64,000 nt of DNA from Prevotella falsenii DSM 22864 = JCM 15124 (GCF_000613945.1 NZ_BAJY01000010.1:22491-86490); one strand, 5' to 3'. Positions 28,308-37,514 are shown, counted from the stretch's first letter. Numbers and translations: made by a program. The notes: generated by a model not told the origin, from the sequence alone.

Positions 28308-30887
28308 TTAGAATACCAAGTTGAAGCCGAAGCGTATGCCGTGCTTTGAAATGCCCGGTAGGTCGGTGTAGGTGAGGCGTCGCACATAGTCCACTTCAAA
28401 CATCTTTAAGATGTTGTGCACACCTATTACGAGTTCCAAATAAGGCTTTTTGCCCATTACGTTGGTGCCTTCGGGGAACTTATAAAGCTCTGTATCGGCG
28501 GCATTCTGCGGCAACAGTGGGTTGTTCTTGTCGGTAAGGTGTCCCCACATACCTTTGAAAGCGAGGTATTCGCGCCACTTCAGTTTCTTCACGAGCGGAA
28601 TACGGTTGAACACTTTGCCCTCCAAGTTCCACGCAAGGTTGAACTGTGCGTAGCGGTCGTTGAGGAATTCGAGGTTCTCCATTAAGTTGAATGACCCTTG
28701 ATGCTCGAAGTACGACGTGTTTACAGGGGGCATAATGAGCAGGTGATAGGGCACTTTGTTCCATTGCGCACCTGCTTTTAGTCGCATGTCGAACTTGCCC
28801 CAGCTGCCGAGCCATATACGTTTGTATGCCGAAAGTTCGGTAAGGTTGTAGCTGAACTGTCCGCCTAAGACGTTTTTAAGACCGATAGTGTGGGTCAGCG
28901 TGAACTGCGGAGCGTCTAAATTCACCTCGAAGCGACGCTGTTTCGAGTTGATGTAGCTTTGTCCGGGGCGGTAATCGAAGCCTACGGTGAGCGATGTCAT
29001 GCGCACTTTATCGACAAACGAGCCGTCCATACGTTCGTAATAGAGTTTTCCCAATGGGCGGTTGCTCTCGGTGTTCAGCTGTATCTGTGTGGAAAGACCG
29101 TAGTCGGTTTCCCATTGGAAGCCCAGTCTTTGCCTGTTGTATAGGTACAGTTTCTCCACCTTTACGGGGCGGAAAGTCATAAAGATATTGTCTTTGTTGT
29201 GTATGAGATACTTGTCTGACGGCGATTCCAAGTCGCGATACGACTCGAAAGAGAGTGTGCGGATAGGAAATTCCGTAGGTTGGTACTCGGGTTTCTTGAA
29301 CGAATACGTCAGCTTACCGCCGTAATAGTGTTCTTTCGACTTTGTTCCGTAGGCATAATAGCCTTCTGCAAACCAGTGCGGACTTAGGTTGGCAGTGGTT
29401 CGTGCGGCAGCTCGCAGGCGTATTCCGTCTATGTAGTTCTTCGAAATGAAGGTGTTTACAGGTCCTATATCCACCTTGCTTGCTGTCTTTTCCGAGCCTG
29501 TTTCCACAAAGTTTTCGGCGAAAGCCTTTACCACGAACATAACGGTTTGGAAACCTTTGGTGCGCCCCATGCGCTTAATAAAGTTGTCCATATTGTGTTC
29601 GCTCTTCGATAGGGCAGTGGTGCGGTGCTGCTCCCAGAAGCCATCGTCGCGCATTTTCGCGTTCGGGTCGTATGCTTTCTTTGCTTTTCCTTTGAAAAGG
29701 TGAGGGTCTATCGGCTCAAATGCGTAGTTCTGCAAGCCTGTGGTGCGTATAACGAGCACTTGCCGGAGCATGGAAACAAGTTCCAACTCTGCCATCATGT
29801 CGTCTGTGGTAAGCACCCAGTCGCCGTTTGTGAGCTTGGAATATTCCTGTCTGAACTTCATAGCTGCGACAAAGTTCACGCCCGTGCCTGCCGGGAGCTG
29901 CATATCGCAACGTCTTACGTGCAGAGAACTGTCGTTCAGCACGTACAATTCGCCACGGAAACCGAAGTCTTGCTGGTTTGCGGGCATAAACTGGAGGCGT
30001 ATGCACTCGTCGTCGCCCACCTTTACCGTGTCGTCGATGTAGAAATGGTAGAACGAGATGGCAGTAGAACCGATGGGAGAGGGGAAGCGTGCCTGCAGCA
30101 ATTCTATCTGGTCGTCGTACAAGTCGATGTCTTTAAAAAGGTCTTTCACGATGGTATTCATCGCCTCGCCTGTCTGTATGAGTTGCGAAATACCCTTTGT
30201 GCTCTGCCCCTTTATGATTTCTTTCTCATCTTTCGGCGACTTTCGGTAAACGTGTTGCGTAACCGTTTCGTCTACGGAGATAGGCAATATCATCTTGTTA
30301 TTGTAAGGACACATTTCCACTTGTTCCCTTAACCACGGCGCATTCTTGAACATTCCCGTCTCCAACTGTGCTTGGGTGATGTTGTTGAGTGCCATCGTAA
30401 CCTTTTGATACTTGTCGTATTGATAGAAGTCGTGGTTGTTTAAGTTGGTCTTATGCTTGGCAGCAATAACCCTTCGCATAAGTTCCACAGCCGGATTGTT
30501 CTTTCTTGAATACCTGTGGCGTCGTTTCGCCTTTACCACAACACCTTCCAATTGCTTCGTTATTGATATTAAAGTAACTAAAAGTTCGTTCGGTGTCTTT
30601 TCCGTTATCCTTATTTTGCGTGGTTTGTAGCCTACTGCGGTAACCTCGAGCATTTGTCCGTTGTGCCTTGCAATGGTGAATTTGCCGTACTGGTCGCCCG
30701 CTGTTGCAATCTTTAAACTTCTGTATGTGGCATTTGCATACGCAATAGTGTCTTGCGTCTGTGCATCAATTACAGTGCAGTGCAAGTCTTGCGCTGCTGC
30801 CGTTGTTATCCCGATAAATAATCCGAGTAGCAAGAAAGCCATTCTTGCTGCCCGGTTTTTTTGTGTTCTTTTAATCAATTTCTTCAT
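28308..30887 (-). CDS. DUF5686 outer-membrane barrel with carboxypeptidase-regulatory-like domain
   Basis: A protein of about 859 residues with a signal peptide (LLLGLFIGITTAAAQ), a carboxypeptidase-regulatory-like beta domain (DLHCTVIDAQTQDTIAYANA), then a long DUF5686 region ending in beta strands and a terminal aromatic-containing strand (GIRFGFNLVF) as in outer-membrane barrels. The ATG at 30887 is preferred over one at 30920 because it gives a normal signal peptide. It overlaps the inositol-phosphate synthase gene by 17 bp, so it is probably translated with the inositol-lipid operon. Function is unknown. Confidence 0.82.
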   Translation of the reverse strand: MKKLIKRTQKNRAARMAFLLLGLFIGITTAAAQDLHCTVIDAQTQDTIAYANATYRSLKIATAGDQYGKFTIARHNGQMLEVTAVGYKPRKIRITEKTPNELLVTLISITKQLEGVVVKAKRRHRYSRKNNPAVELMRRVIAAKHKTNLNNHDFYQYDKYQKVTMALNNITQAQLETGMFKNAPWLREQVEMCPYNNKMILPISVDETVTQHVYRKSPKDEKEIIKGQSTKGISQLIQTGEAMNTIVKDLFKDIDLYDDQIELLQARFPSPIGSTAISFYHFYIDDTVKVGDDECIRLQFMPANQQDFGFRGELYVLNDSSLHVRRCDMQLPAGTGVNFVAAMKFRQEYSKLTNGDWVLTTDDMMAELELVSMLRQVLVIRTTGLQNYAFEPIDPHLFKGKAKKAYDPNAKMRDDGFWEQHRTTALSKSEHNMDNFIKRMGRTKGFQTVMFVVKAFAENFVETGSEKTASKVDIGPVNTFISKNYIDGIRLRAAARTTANLSPHWFAEGYYAYGTKSKEHYYGGKLTYSFKKPEYQPTEFPIRTLSFESYRDLESPSDKYLIHNKDNIFMTFRPVKVEKLYLYNRQRLGFQWETDYGLSTQIQLNTESNRPLGKLYYERMDGSFVDKVRMTSLTVGFDYRPGQSYINSKQRRFEVNLDAPQFTLTHTIGLKNVLGGQFSYNLTELSAYKRIWLGSWGKFDMRLKAGAQWNKVPYHLLIMPPVNTSYFEHQGSFNLMENLEFLNDRYAQFNLAWNLEGKVFNRIPLVKKLKWREYLAFKGMWGHLTDKNNPLLPQNAADTELYKFPEGTNVMGKKPYLELVIGVHNILKMFEVDYVRRLTYTDLPGISKHGIRFGFNLVF

Positions 30888-32178
30888 CAGCTTCGTAACC
30901 GCCCATTTCGCGGATAGCATTCTTCAGCATGGTGTATTGCTGGAAGAGGTTGTTCACAGCTTCCTCTCCTTGCGTATAATCGTGCATCGGACTCTTGAGA
31001 TAGAAGCTCAAGAAGCGTTGTATGCCGTAGCGTCCGTCGCGCGCAGCAAGGTCGCTCAGGAGCGCAAGGTCGAGCAACAGCGGTGCGGCGAGGATAGAAT
31101 CGCGGCAGAGGAAGTTAATTTTAATTTGCATAGGATAGCCCATCCAGCCAAAGATGTCGATGTTGTCCCACCCCTCCTTGTCGTCGTTGCGAGGCGGATA
31201 GTAGTTTATGCGCACCTTGTGGTAGATGTTTCCGTAGAGGTCGGGCTGCTCGTCGGCTTTGCAAATCGTCTCCAAGGTAGAGAGTTTGCTCACTTCTTTC
31301 GTGCGGAAGTTGGCAGGTTCGTCGAGCACAAGTCCGTCGCGGTTGCCCAGAATGTTGGTTGAGAACCAGCCATTCAAGCCCAAAGACCGTGTTTTAATGA
31401 TAGGCGCAAATCCCGATTTCACGAGTGTCTGCCCTGTTTTGAAGTCCTTTCCCGCAATCGGCATACGTGTTTTCTCTGCCAGTTCCCACATGGCAGGAAT
31501 GTCTACCGTCGTATTTGGCGCACCCATAATGAAAGGACAGCCTTCGGCAAGTGCAGCGTAGGCATAGCACATAGAGGGTGCAATGTGTTCGCGGTCGTCG
31601 GTTTTCATGGCTGTTTCGAGCTTTTCGAGCGTGCCGTGGAAGTCTTCTTCGTATGGCACATATATCTCTGTCGATGCTGCCCACAGCACTACGATGCGGC
31701 TGACGCCTTTCTCCTGCTTGAAGTTCCGAATGTCTTTGCGCAGTTCTTCCACCATTCCCCAACGCGTTACGCCTTGTTTCACGTTGTCGCCGTTGATGCG
31801 TTTCGCATAGTTCTTGTCGAAAGCAGCCTTCAATGGCTTTATTGCCTCAAGCTCATCGCGTACAGGTTCGATGTCCTTTGCTTTTAAAACTTCGGCATAT
31901 ACAGCCGCCTGATAAGCGTTTTGCGGGTACACGTCCCATGTTCCGAACACGATGTCGTTCATTTCGGCAATCGGTACGATGTCTTTGTAGTGAAGATACT
32001 TCTTGTCTTTTCCTTTCCCGACACGTATCTTGTCGTACTGTGTCATTGCGCCAATAGGCTTTGCCAAGCCTTTACGAGCCATTAACACACCGGTCATGAA
32101 TGTAGTCGCTACAGCTCCACAACCTACGACCATAATTCCCAATTTACCTTCTGCGGGTGCAACTTTTCCCTGTTTCAT
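30871..32178 (-). CDS. Inositol-3-phosphate synthase
   Basis: A 435-residue NAD-dependent enzyme that cyclises glucose 6-phosphate to myo-inositol 3-phosphate. The Rossmann nucleotide-binding loop is VVGCGAVATTFMTG, and MIPS family segments include VLWAASTEIY, FIMGAPNTTVDIP, AGKDFKTGQTLVK and GWFSTNILGNRDG. In Bacteroides the equivalent gene lies in an inositol-phospholipid cluster, and the HAD phosphatase and CDP-alcohol phosphotransferase upstream here fit that pathway. Confidence 0.95.
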   Translation of the reverse strand: MKQGKVAPAEGKLGIMVVGCGAVATTFMTGVLMARKGLAKPIGAMTQYDKIRVGKGKDKKYLHYKDIVPIAEMNDIVFGTWDVYPQNAYQAAVYAEVLKAKDIEPVRDELEAIKPLKAAFDKNYAKRINGDNVKQGVTRWGMVEELRKDIRNFKQEKGVSRIVVLWAASTEIYVPYEEDFHGTLEKLETAMKTDDREHIAPSMCYAYAALAEGCPFIMGAPNTTVDIPAMWELAEKTRMPIAGKDFKTGQTLVKSGFAPIIKTRSLGLNGWFSTNILGNRDGLVLDEPANFRTKEVSKLSTLETICKADEQPDLYGNIYHKVRINYYPPRNDDKEGWDNIDIFGWMGYPMQIKINFLCRDSILAAPLLLDLALLSDLAARDGRYGIQRFLSFYLKSPMHDYTQGEEAVNNLFQQYTMLKNAIREMGGYEADEEID

Positions 32179-32252
32179 TATTATTAGTTTTAAAATTTTG
32201 AACGGATTGTTAGACTATTTATTGTTATTTTTATATATGCTTTTAGTCTTTT

Positions 32253-32954
32253 TCATATATTCAGTTCTTTCAAACTCGTTATTACGCGGTCTGCCACGCC
32301 CTGTTCCGGCTCGTCGGACGTCCAGCTTTCACCTTTTATCCATACGGTTTTGCAGCCGATGGAGTGGGCAGGCACAATGTCTTTTGTGTAGCTGTCGCCC
32401 ACCACAACGACGTTTTCGGCAGGCAACTGTAAGGTTTCTACGCCCAACTGATAGATGCGTGGGTCGGGTTTGCGCACGTTTACCACTGCGCTCTCTATGA
32501 TTTCTTGGAAGATACCGTCCAAACCGAACTCCTGCAACACCACACCGATGTTGCCATAGAAGTTGCTCACCAATACAAGCGGATAGCTTTCCTTGAGTTT
32601 CAGCAGCACTTCCTTGCTTTCTGCCACTGTTCTGACAACGTCGTTGTAGAGCAGTTCCACCATCTTGGCGCGTTTGTTGGCAAGCGAAAAGCCCGTTGCG
32701 GCAACAAGCCCTTGCAGTTGCAGGTGCTCGGATTGCAGCCTTATCTTCTCTTCCAATGTGCGGCGGAAGGTGAAGTCGGGCTGTATAATCGGATTTTTGC
32801 CCAATGTTCGCTCGGCATAAACATAGGCTTTGCGATACTGTTCCTCTGTTATCGGGAAGCCAAGCTGCTCGCAGGCGTGCCAAATCTTCATACCCCAATG
32901 GCAGCCGGCGGTGTCTATGGTGCCGCCATAGTCGAATATATATCCTTTTATCAT
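32253..32954 (-). CDS. HAD-family hydrolase, candidate phosphatidylinositol-phosphate phosphatase
   Basis: A 233-residue HAD protein. Motif I is FDYGGTID with nucleophile Asp8, but the usual second aspartate is Gly10; motif II is LVSNF, motif III lysine is in VRKPDPRIYQLG, and motif IV is VVGDSYTKDI. A helical cap lies between residues 15 and 100. It starts 6 bp after the CDP-alcohol phosphotransferase gene. In Bacteroides the inositol-lipid cluster contains a phosphatase that removes phosphate from phosphatidylinositol phosphate, and position suggests the same job here. That specificity is inference. Confidence 0.82.
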   Translation of the reverse strand: MIKGYIFDYGGTIDTAGCHWGMKIWHACEQLGFPITEEQYRKAYVYAERTLGKNPIIQPDFTFRRTLEEKIRLQSEHLQLQGLVAATGFSLANKRAKMVELLYNDVVRTVAESKEVLLKLKESYPLVLVSNFYGNIGVVLQEFGLDGIFQEIIESAVVNVRKPDPRIYQLGVETLQLPAENVVVVGDSYTKDIVPAHSIGCKTVWIKGESWTSDEPEQGVADRVITSLKELNI

Positions 32955-32960
32955 AGTGCT

Positions 32961-33914
32961 TTAAGCATTTAACAGTTCTCTCATTACTCGGCAATGGTCT
33001 TCGTGTCGTTTGTGCATAAACATATAGACGACGGTGTAGAGCAGAATTTCAACGAAGAGATAAACCCACGGACAGCCTGCCAACACCGTTATATAAATAA
33101 GTATGGCACGCGAGTTGAACGTCAGGAAGTTGGCTATCGGCATCAGCGGACGGCTACCTTCGAGAAACTTTTCCTTCCATTCTGCGGGTATATTCTCCAC
33201 TGTTCCGTAGCGTTCGTTGAGTTCTTGGCGCAGTTTCTGGAACTCCGGCGTGCGTCGTTCTTGGTTTTTGCAGTAGTTCTGATAGTTGGAATGGAACGCC
33301 CAATCCCAAAACACGCCCTTCTTTCCCTTCAAACGCTCCACGATAGCATGCTCCGCTGCATAGCTGTCAAGCTCCGAACCCGCCTTCCCCTTGAGGAAAT
33401 AAAGGTGTATTTGTCGGTAGTAGTCAGCCAACGAACTTTGTTGTGCGTGGCAAACAAACCCTGCAATGGCACCCAAAGCGAGTCCGAGAAATCCCCAAAC
33501 CTCTGTTGTGCCCGGCATGGGCTGATGCCAAATGCGCAGTACAATGGCAAGATAGATGGCTGCAAACCACGTGTCGCCTGCGAAACCGTCCAAGCATCGC
33601 CCCTTCATAGAACGTTGGTTGGTGAGCCGGGCAAGTTGTCCGTCGGTAGAATCGCAAAGGTTTGCCAACACCAAAAGCACTACACCTATTATATTATACC
33701 ACACGTCTTGGAAGTAGAACATAGCCCCTGCCGCCACACCCAAGAAGATTGACAAGATTGTAATGGTGTTTGGCGTAACACCCAACCGATACCACAGCAA
33801 GGCAAAAGCCAAGCCGACGGGGCGTGTGAAGTATATATCGAGCCATTCCTCCGTTTCGTCAGACTTCATGGAGGCCTTCAACAGCTCGCTGAAAGATTTG
33901 TTTTCTATGTTCAT
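32961..33914 (-). CDS. CDP-alcohol phosphatidyltransferase, candidate phosphatidylinositol-phosphate synthase
   Basis: A 317-residue membrane enzyme. The CDP-alcohol motif reads D88-x2-D91-G-x2-A95-R96-x8-G105-x3-D109, and the last aspartate is at 114, one residue later than in the canonical D-x3-D spacing. Several helices flank it. It probably joins CDP-diacylglycerol to inositol phosphate from the synthase encoded downstream. The open frame extends to 33992, but the ATG at 33914 (MNIENKSFSE) avoids a basic non-homologous leader. It lies 46 bp after the ATP-grasp gene. Confidence 0.87.
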   Translation of the reverse strand: MNIENKSFSELLKASMKSDETEEWLDIYFTRPVGLAFALLWYRLGVTPNTITILSIFLGVAAGAMFYFQDVWYNIIGVVLLVLANLCDSTDGQLARLTNQRSMKGRCLDGFAGDTWFAAIYLAIVLRIWHQPMPGTTEVWGFLGLALGAIAGFVCHAQQSSLADYYRQIHLYFLKGKAGSELDSYAAEHAIVERLKGKKGVFWDWAFHSNYQNYCKNQERRTPEFQKLRQELNERYGTVENIPAEWKEKFLEGSRPLMPIANFLTFNSRAILIYITVLAGCPWVYLFVEILLYTVVYMFMHKRHEDHCRVMRELLNA

Positions 33915-33960
33915 AATTCGTTTTCTTACACTTCGGAAACGAAACAGACAGGTTTCGTTC

Positions 33961-34749
33961 CTACATTTCCTGCCGTGCCGCAACGTAGGCAACTATTGCC
34001 TTTGCAGCCTCGTCTCTGCACCTTGAGAAGCTCGGCCAATCGTTGAAGTCGATGATGCAGAACGCTCCGTCAGCCGTTATAATGGCGTCGCCCCCGTACA
34101 CCGGCGTTTCGGCAATTGCGGCAAGGCGGTTGGCTGTCGTTGCCAATGCTTCCCAATCGAAGGGGTAATGGTGGGCAATACCGTTGCGTTGCTCGTCGCC
34201 AAACTTTGTCGTGCCGTCGTCGGTAGGGTAGAAGTAGCGAAAAAATGCCGTACCCTCGACACCGTAAAACTTCACGATGTCGCCCACGATGTGCGCCTGC
34301 ACCACGGTGTTTGCGATGCCCCGACTGCGGAAAGCTGCCTTTGCTGCTTCCAGTTCCGCCTCGTCGGCACAATAGCGTATGTCGTTTCGTGTCTGCGCAG
34401 CTTCGTCGCCACGCTTTATCCAATAGCCGTTGTTGCCCTCTTGGGGCGGCATGGGAATGGCGGCGTTGCGCATCAGTGCCGTTATTCGGCTGCGTTGGCA
34501 GTTTCTGATGCCTGCCACCGGGTTCACGATGCACTTTTCGGCTGCGTTTTCTTCGAGCAAAGCCAGTGTTTGGGGCATTCGTCCCATGTTCAATATCGTG
34601 TCCGCCTCGGCAACATCGACGATATTCAGCCGACTCTCGGCTACAATTCTGCCCCCCATCGGCAATGCCACTGCCGTGAGAATGGCAAGGTCTTTCTCCA
34701 CCGAATTGGGCGAAAAGCGTGGGTCGCGCTGTATGGCTATTGTCCGCAT
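33961..34749 (-). CDS. ATP-grasp-like protein of the inositol-lipid operon
   Basis: A 262-residue protein starting MRTIAIQRDPRFSPN. The central and C-terminal parts look like an ATP-grasp fold: GNNGYWIKRGD, VVQAHIVGDIVKFYGV, and the metal-binding end ITADGAFCIIDFNDWPSFSRC. Its start overlaps the nucleotidyltransferase stop by 13 bp, implying coupled translation. A longer frame to 35352 exists, but its first 200 codons are an out-of-frame reading of the nucleotidyltransferase gene. ATP-grasp enzymes ligate a carboxylate to an amine or thiol; the substrate here is unknown. Confidence 0.8.
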   Translation of the reverse strand: MRTIAIQRDPRFSPNSVEKDLAILTAVALPMGGRIVAESRLNIVDVAEADTILNMGRMPQTLALLEENAAEKCIVNPVAGIRNCQRSRITALMRNAAIPMPPQEGNNGYWIKRGDEAAQTRNDIRYCADEAELEAAKAAFRSRGIANTVVQAHIVGDIVKFYGVEGTAFFRYFYPTDDGTTKFGDEQRNGIAHHYPFDWEALATTANRLAAIAETPVYGGDAIITADGAFCIIDFNDWPSFSRCRDEAAKAIVAYVAARQEM

Positions 34750-35474
34750 GCCGTGCTGTTTAAGAACTGTTCCGCCTTTTCTATGTCGGAAGCGTGGTCG
34801 ATGTCGAGCACCTTTGTAAAGGGGTGTGCCACCGCTTTGCGTCCGTCGGCAATCAGTGCACGCTGAAAATTGCGCATTCGGCTTTCGTTTCGCTGCATGC
34901 AATCGTCGAGCGTGCGGAGCGTTTTCGGGTGCAATCCGTAGATGCCGCCCGATATATAGACACAGTTCGCCTCGTTCGTGTCGTAGAAACCTGTAATGTT
35001 GCGTTCGTCGTCCGTACCTACATAGAGCGGCTTTTCGTCGTCTATGTAAGTCGTTACGCCCATGTAGGCTTGCACACCGTTGCCGATAGCCCGTGTAAAA
35101 GCGTCGATGTACGCCTTGAATTCGTCTTCGCGGAAGATGGTATCTACCGTTGTCAGCACAAACGGTTCGTCGGTGAGCCATTGACTTAGTTCCGCAAAGC
35201 TGTGCATAGAGCCGGGTGTCGATTTCACAATAAAGCGCAACGGAACGTCCTTCCCTGCCAATCCGTGCCGGTGGATATGGGCAAGATGCGCCTGCACATC
35301 GGTCATTTCTTCGTTGCAGATAACCACAATTTCGGTGGCATTGTTGTCGCAAAACACCCGGATAAGGCGGTCAATAAGTGGTTCGCCATTGACTTTTACC
35401 AATGGTTTCGGTGCTGTTACGCCTTCTTTTGCAAGTCGTGAGCCGTTTCCTGCGGCAATAATGGCATACTTCAT
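34737..35474 (-). CDS. Sugar-phosphate-type nucleotidyltransferase
   Basis: A 245-residue NTP_transferase-fold protein with the pyrophosphorylase signature AAGNGSRLAKEGVTAPKPLV at the N-terminus, the metal-site region LTTVDTIF, and GGIYGLHPKTL. Such enzymes make NDP-sugars or CDP-alcohols. As first gene of the inositol-lipid operon it may activate a polyol or sugar for head-group modification, which is inference. A TATCTTTG box on the minus strand (35522-35529) is a likely -7 element of the operon. Confidence 0.88.
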   Translation of the reverse strand: MKYAIIAAGNGSRLAKEGVTAPKPLVKVNGEPLIDRLIRVFCDNNATEIVVICNEEMTDVQAHLAHIHRHGLAGKDVPLRFIVKSTPGSMHSFAELSQWLTDEPFVLTTVDTIFREDEFKAYIDAFTRAIGNGVQAYMGVTTYIDDEKPLYVGTDDERNITGFYDTNEANCVYISGGIYGLHPKTLRTLDDCMQRNESRMRNFQRALIADGRKAVAHPFTKVLDIDHASDIEKAEQFLNSTACGQ

Positions 35475-35630
35475 TGTTTGTTTTTCTGCTTGACGAAAAT
35501 TGTTTTATTTCATTTGCATGACAAAGATACACTTTTTTAATTGAAAACGAGAGCCGAAAAAGAAGTTTTTTACATTATATATAAAATAACATTAAATTCT
35601 TGTTCCAAGCTCTGAAACAAGCCGAGAAAA

Positions 35631-35820
35631 GTGTAAATATTATTCGCAAGCGTAGCTGCCGCATAACTGTCTTGCTGTCAATGCTTTGCCAAACCTATTG
35701 TTTTGCGTTGCGAAAGCGTAGGTTTTGCACGGTAAAAGCGGCTGTTTTGCATTGCAAAACCTACGCTTTTGGATCGCAAAATCGAAATTATCGTTTTTCT
35801 TATAAATAAACTTTACAAAG
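35631..35820 (+). repeat. Dispersed intergenic 200-bp element, copy D
   Basis: Copy with four 22-bp units, in the divergent region between the inositol-lipid operon and the DUF5687 operon. Its left flank is more diverged than in copies A and E. A CTAG array starts 25 bp after its right end. The rest of 35475-36080 holds the two promoter regions only. Confidence 0.88.
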
Positions 35821-35844
35821 CTAAAGCGTTTTCCAAGGGCTTTT

Positions 35845-35893
35845 CTAGAACTCCTAGGGGCTCTAGGGGCTCTAGGAAATCTAGGAAACCTAT
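35845..35893 (+). repeat. CTAG array, 9-bp period (5 units plus CTAT)
   Basis: CTAG occurs at 35845, 35854, 35863, 35872 and 35881, with CTAT at 35890, exactly every 9 bp; spacers are G-rich in the middle units. A pyrimidine-rich tail (CCTATACCTCCCACGC) follows. Confidence 0.9.
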
Positions 35894-36080
35894 ACCTCCC
35901 ACGCACCTCGTAGCCTTGCCCCAACGCCACCACACACCACATTCCGCCTACCTCCAAAGGCTGCCTTTCAGTGTTATTTTCTGCCAAAAGCATCATAAAA
36001 ACGTAAAAAGTTGGCGGTTTCTATCGTTTTTATTTATATCTTTGTAACTGAAAACATAATAATAAATCCTATATAAGCAA

Positions 36081-37457
36081 ATGTTAAAACTACTTGTACA
36101 GCTGCAAATAACGAAGAAACGCCGCAACTTTAAGTGGAAAAACTTTTTCCTTGCTGCCTACTTTTATTTTCTCATAGCCATTGTATTTGCTTCCACGCTT
36201 GCAGGCACAGACGATAAAGTATGGAGGTTGATGGCGGATTTGAAGTGGGAAAGCATTGTCCCCATAATTGCTTCAATGATGCTTCTGCCCGATATGATAG
36301 CCAAATTGATATTCAAATCGGACTCCGCCATTATGGACGCCTACATAAAATCGCGCCCTGTCAGTAAACGAACGTGGATTGCTTTCATCGCCATTGCCAA
36401 CATTGCAAACTTCTGGACGTTGGCTTGGGCGTTGCCGGCAGCCGTTGGCTGTTTCTTTGCAATGCCTTTCGGCACAGCCTTAGCATCGGCATTGCTGTTG
36501 CTTTCCGTATCCTACATAAACAGTTTGGCTATCGTTGCCCTCCGCACCGCACAGGGTTGGGAATGGAAATCGGCAGTAATAGTGGGCTGGATTATGTGGT
36601 GGTCGTTGGCGTTCATGCACGGATTGAACCTCCTTGGAATGTCGTGGGGCATACACATTGCCTACTTCTTCGTGCTCATCGCAATTGCCCTCTATCTTGA
36701 ATTTTACTATCTAGGCTATTTGCGCAGCTACGACGAGAACAAGCGGAAGAAGAAAAACGTAAGCAAATCGCGCCGTTCGGCGTTCTTTATAGAGATGCGT
36801 CCTTTCCTTCGTGGCAAGCGATTGCGTATGATGATAATACTTCCCGTCTTCCTTATCTTGGAAGCCTATTGGTTCGGATATATAGGTTATGGCGACCCGG
36901 AAGCCCCCAACAACAACATCATCTTGCCCCTTGCCATTATGACGGTGCCCATTATAATGCTGCAACTTACGTTTGCATTGGAAGGAAACTACTTCGATGG
37001 TTTGTGGACACGCCCTGTAAGCATTGAGCGACTGCTGTTGCGCAAATACTATACAGCCGCTCCGTTGGCGGTAGGTAGCTTCTTGTTGCTGCTCCCCACT
37101 TACTTCTTGTTCGATACAAACCTCTTTATACTGGTTAGCAGTATGCTCTTTTCGATTGGATTTGCCAATCTTGTTATGCTCACTTACTGTTTCCGCACCA
37201 AGGCAATAGACATCTTTGCATCAGGTTTTATGAACACACAAGGTACCGATTTCAGTGCTTCGAGCTTTGCAATAGCCTTCACCGTGATGTTAGGACCCAT
37301 ACTGCTGATGACCGTTTTGCCTGCAAACGTTTTCGGAATCTTGCTCAGTGGACTTGGTGTGGTGGGATTTGCCGTACACAAATATGCTATTGCGTGGATA
37401 GCGCGCCGTTACGAAGCAAAACGCTATCGCCACTTTGAACGGTATAGAGGCAATTAA
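36081..37457 (+). CDS. DUF5687 family polytopic membrane protein
   Basis: A 458-residue protein with about ten hydrophobic helices, matching DUF5687, a Bacteroidota family that resembles ABC-2 permeases. A basic cytoplasmic loop (ENKRKKKNVSKSRR) divides it. The gene for an ABC ATPase follows 57 bp later, so the two probably form a transporter. A TATCTTTG box at 36037-36044 is a likely -7 element. Substrate unknown. Confidence 0.85.
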   Translation: MLKLLVQLQITKKRRNFKWKNFFLAAYFYFLIAIVFASTLAGTDDKVWRLMADLKWESIVPIIASMMLLPDMIAKLIFKSDSAIMDAYIKSRPVSKRTWIAFIAIANIANFWTLAWALPAAVGCFFAMPFGTALASALLLLSVSYINSLAIVALRTAQGWEWKSAVIVGWIMWWSLAFMHGLNLLGMSWGIHIAYFFVLIAIALYLEFYYLGYLRSYDENKRKKKNVSKSRRSAFFIEMRPFLRGKRLRMMIILPVFLILEAYWFGYIGYGDPEAPNNNIILPLAIMTVPIIMLQLTFALEGNYFDGLWTRPVSIERLLLRKYYTAAPLAVGSFLLLLPTYFLFDTNLFILVSSMLFSIGFANLVMLTYCFRTKAIDIFASGFMNTQGTDFSASSFAIAFTVMLGPILLMTVLPANVFGILLSGLGVVGFAVHKYAIAWIARRYEAKRYRHFERYRGN

Positions 37458-37514
37458 CAGCCGAACGAAACATTTATACAAGAAAACAAAAACATAAGAT
37501 AACAATAGCCGAAT

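Noticed and set aside
34750..35352. N-terminal extension of the ATP-grasp gene
   Set aside because: The extension reads the nucleotidyltransferase gene out of frame; its residues are rich in Arg, Cys and His and show no fold.
35845..35893. Coding repeat of the type leucine-x-x
   Set aside because: The four CTAG arrays share phasing but not reading context; surrounding frames are short and lack starts or conserved flanks.
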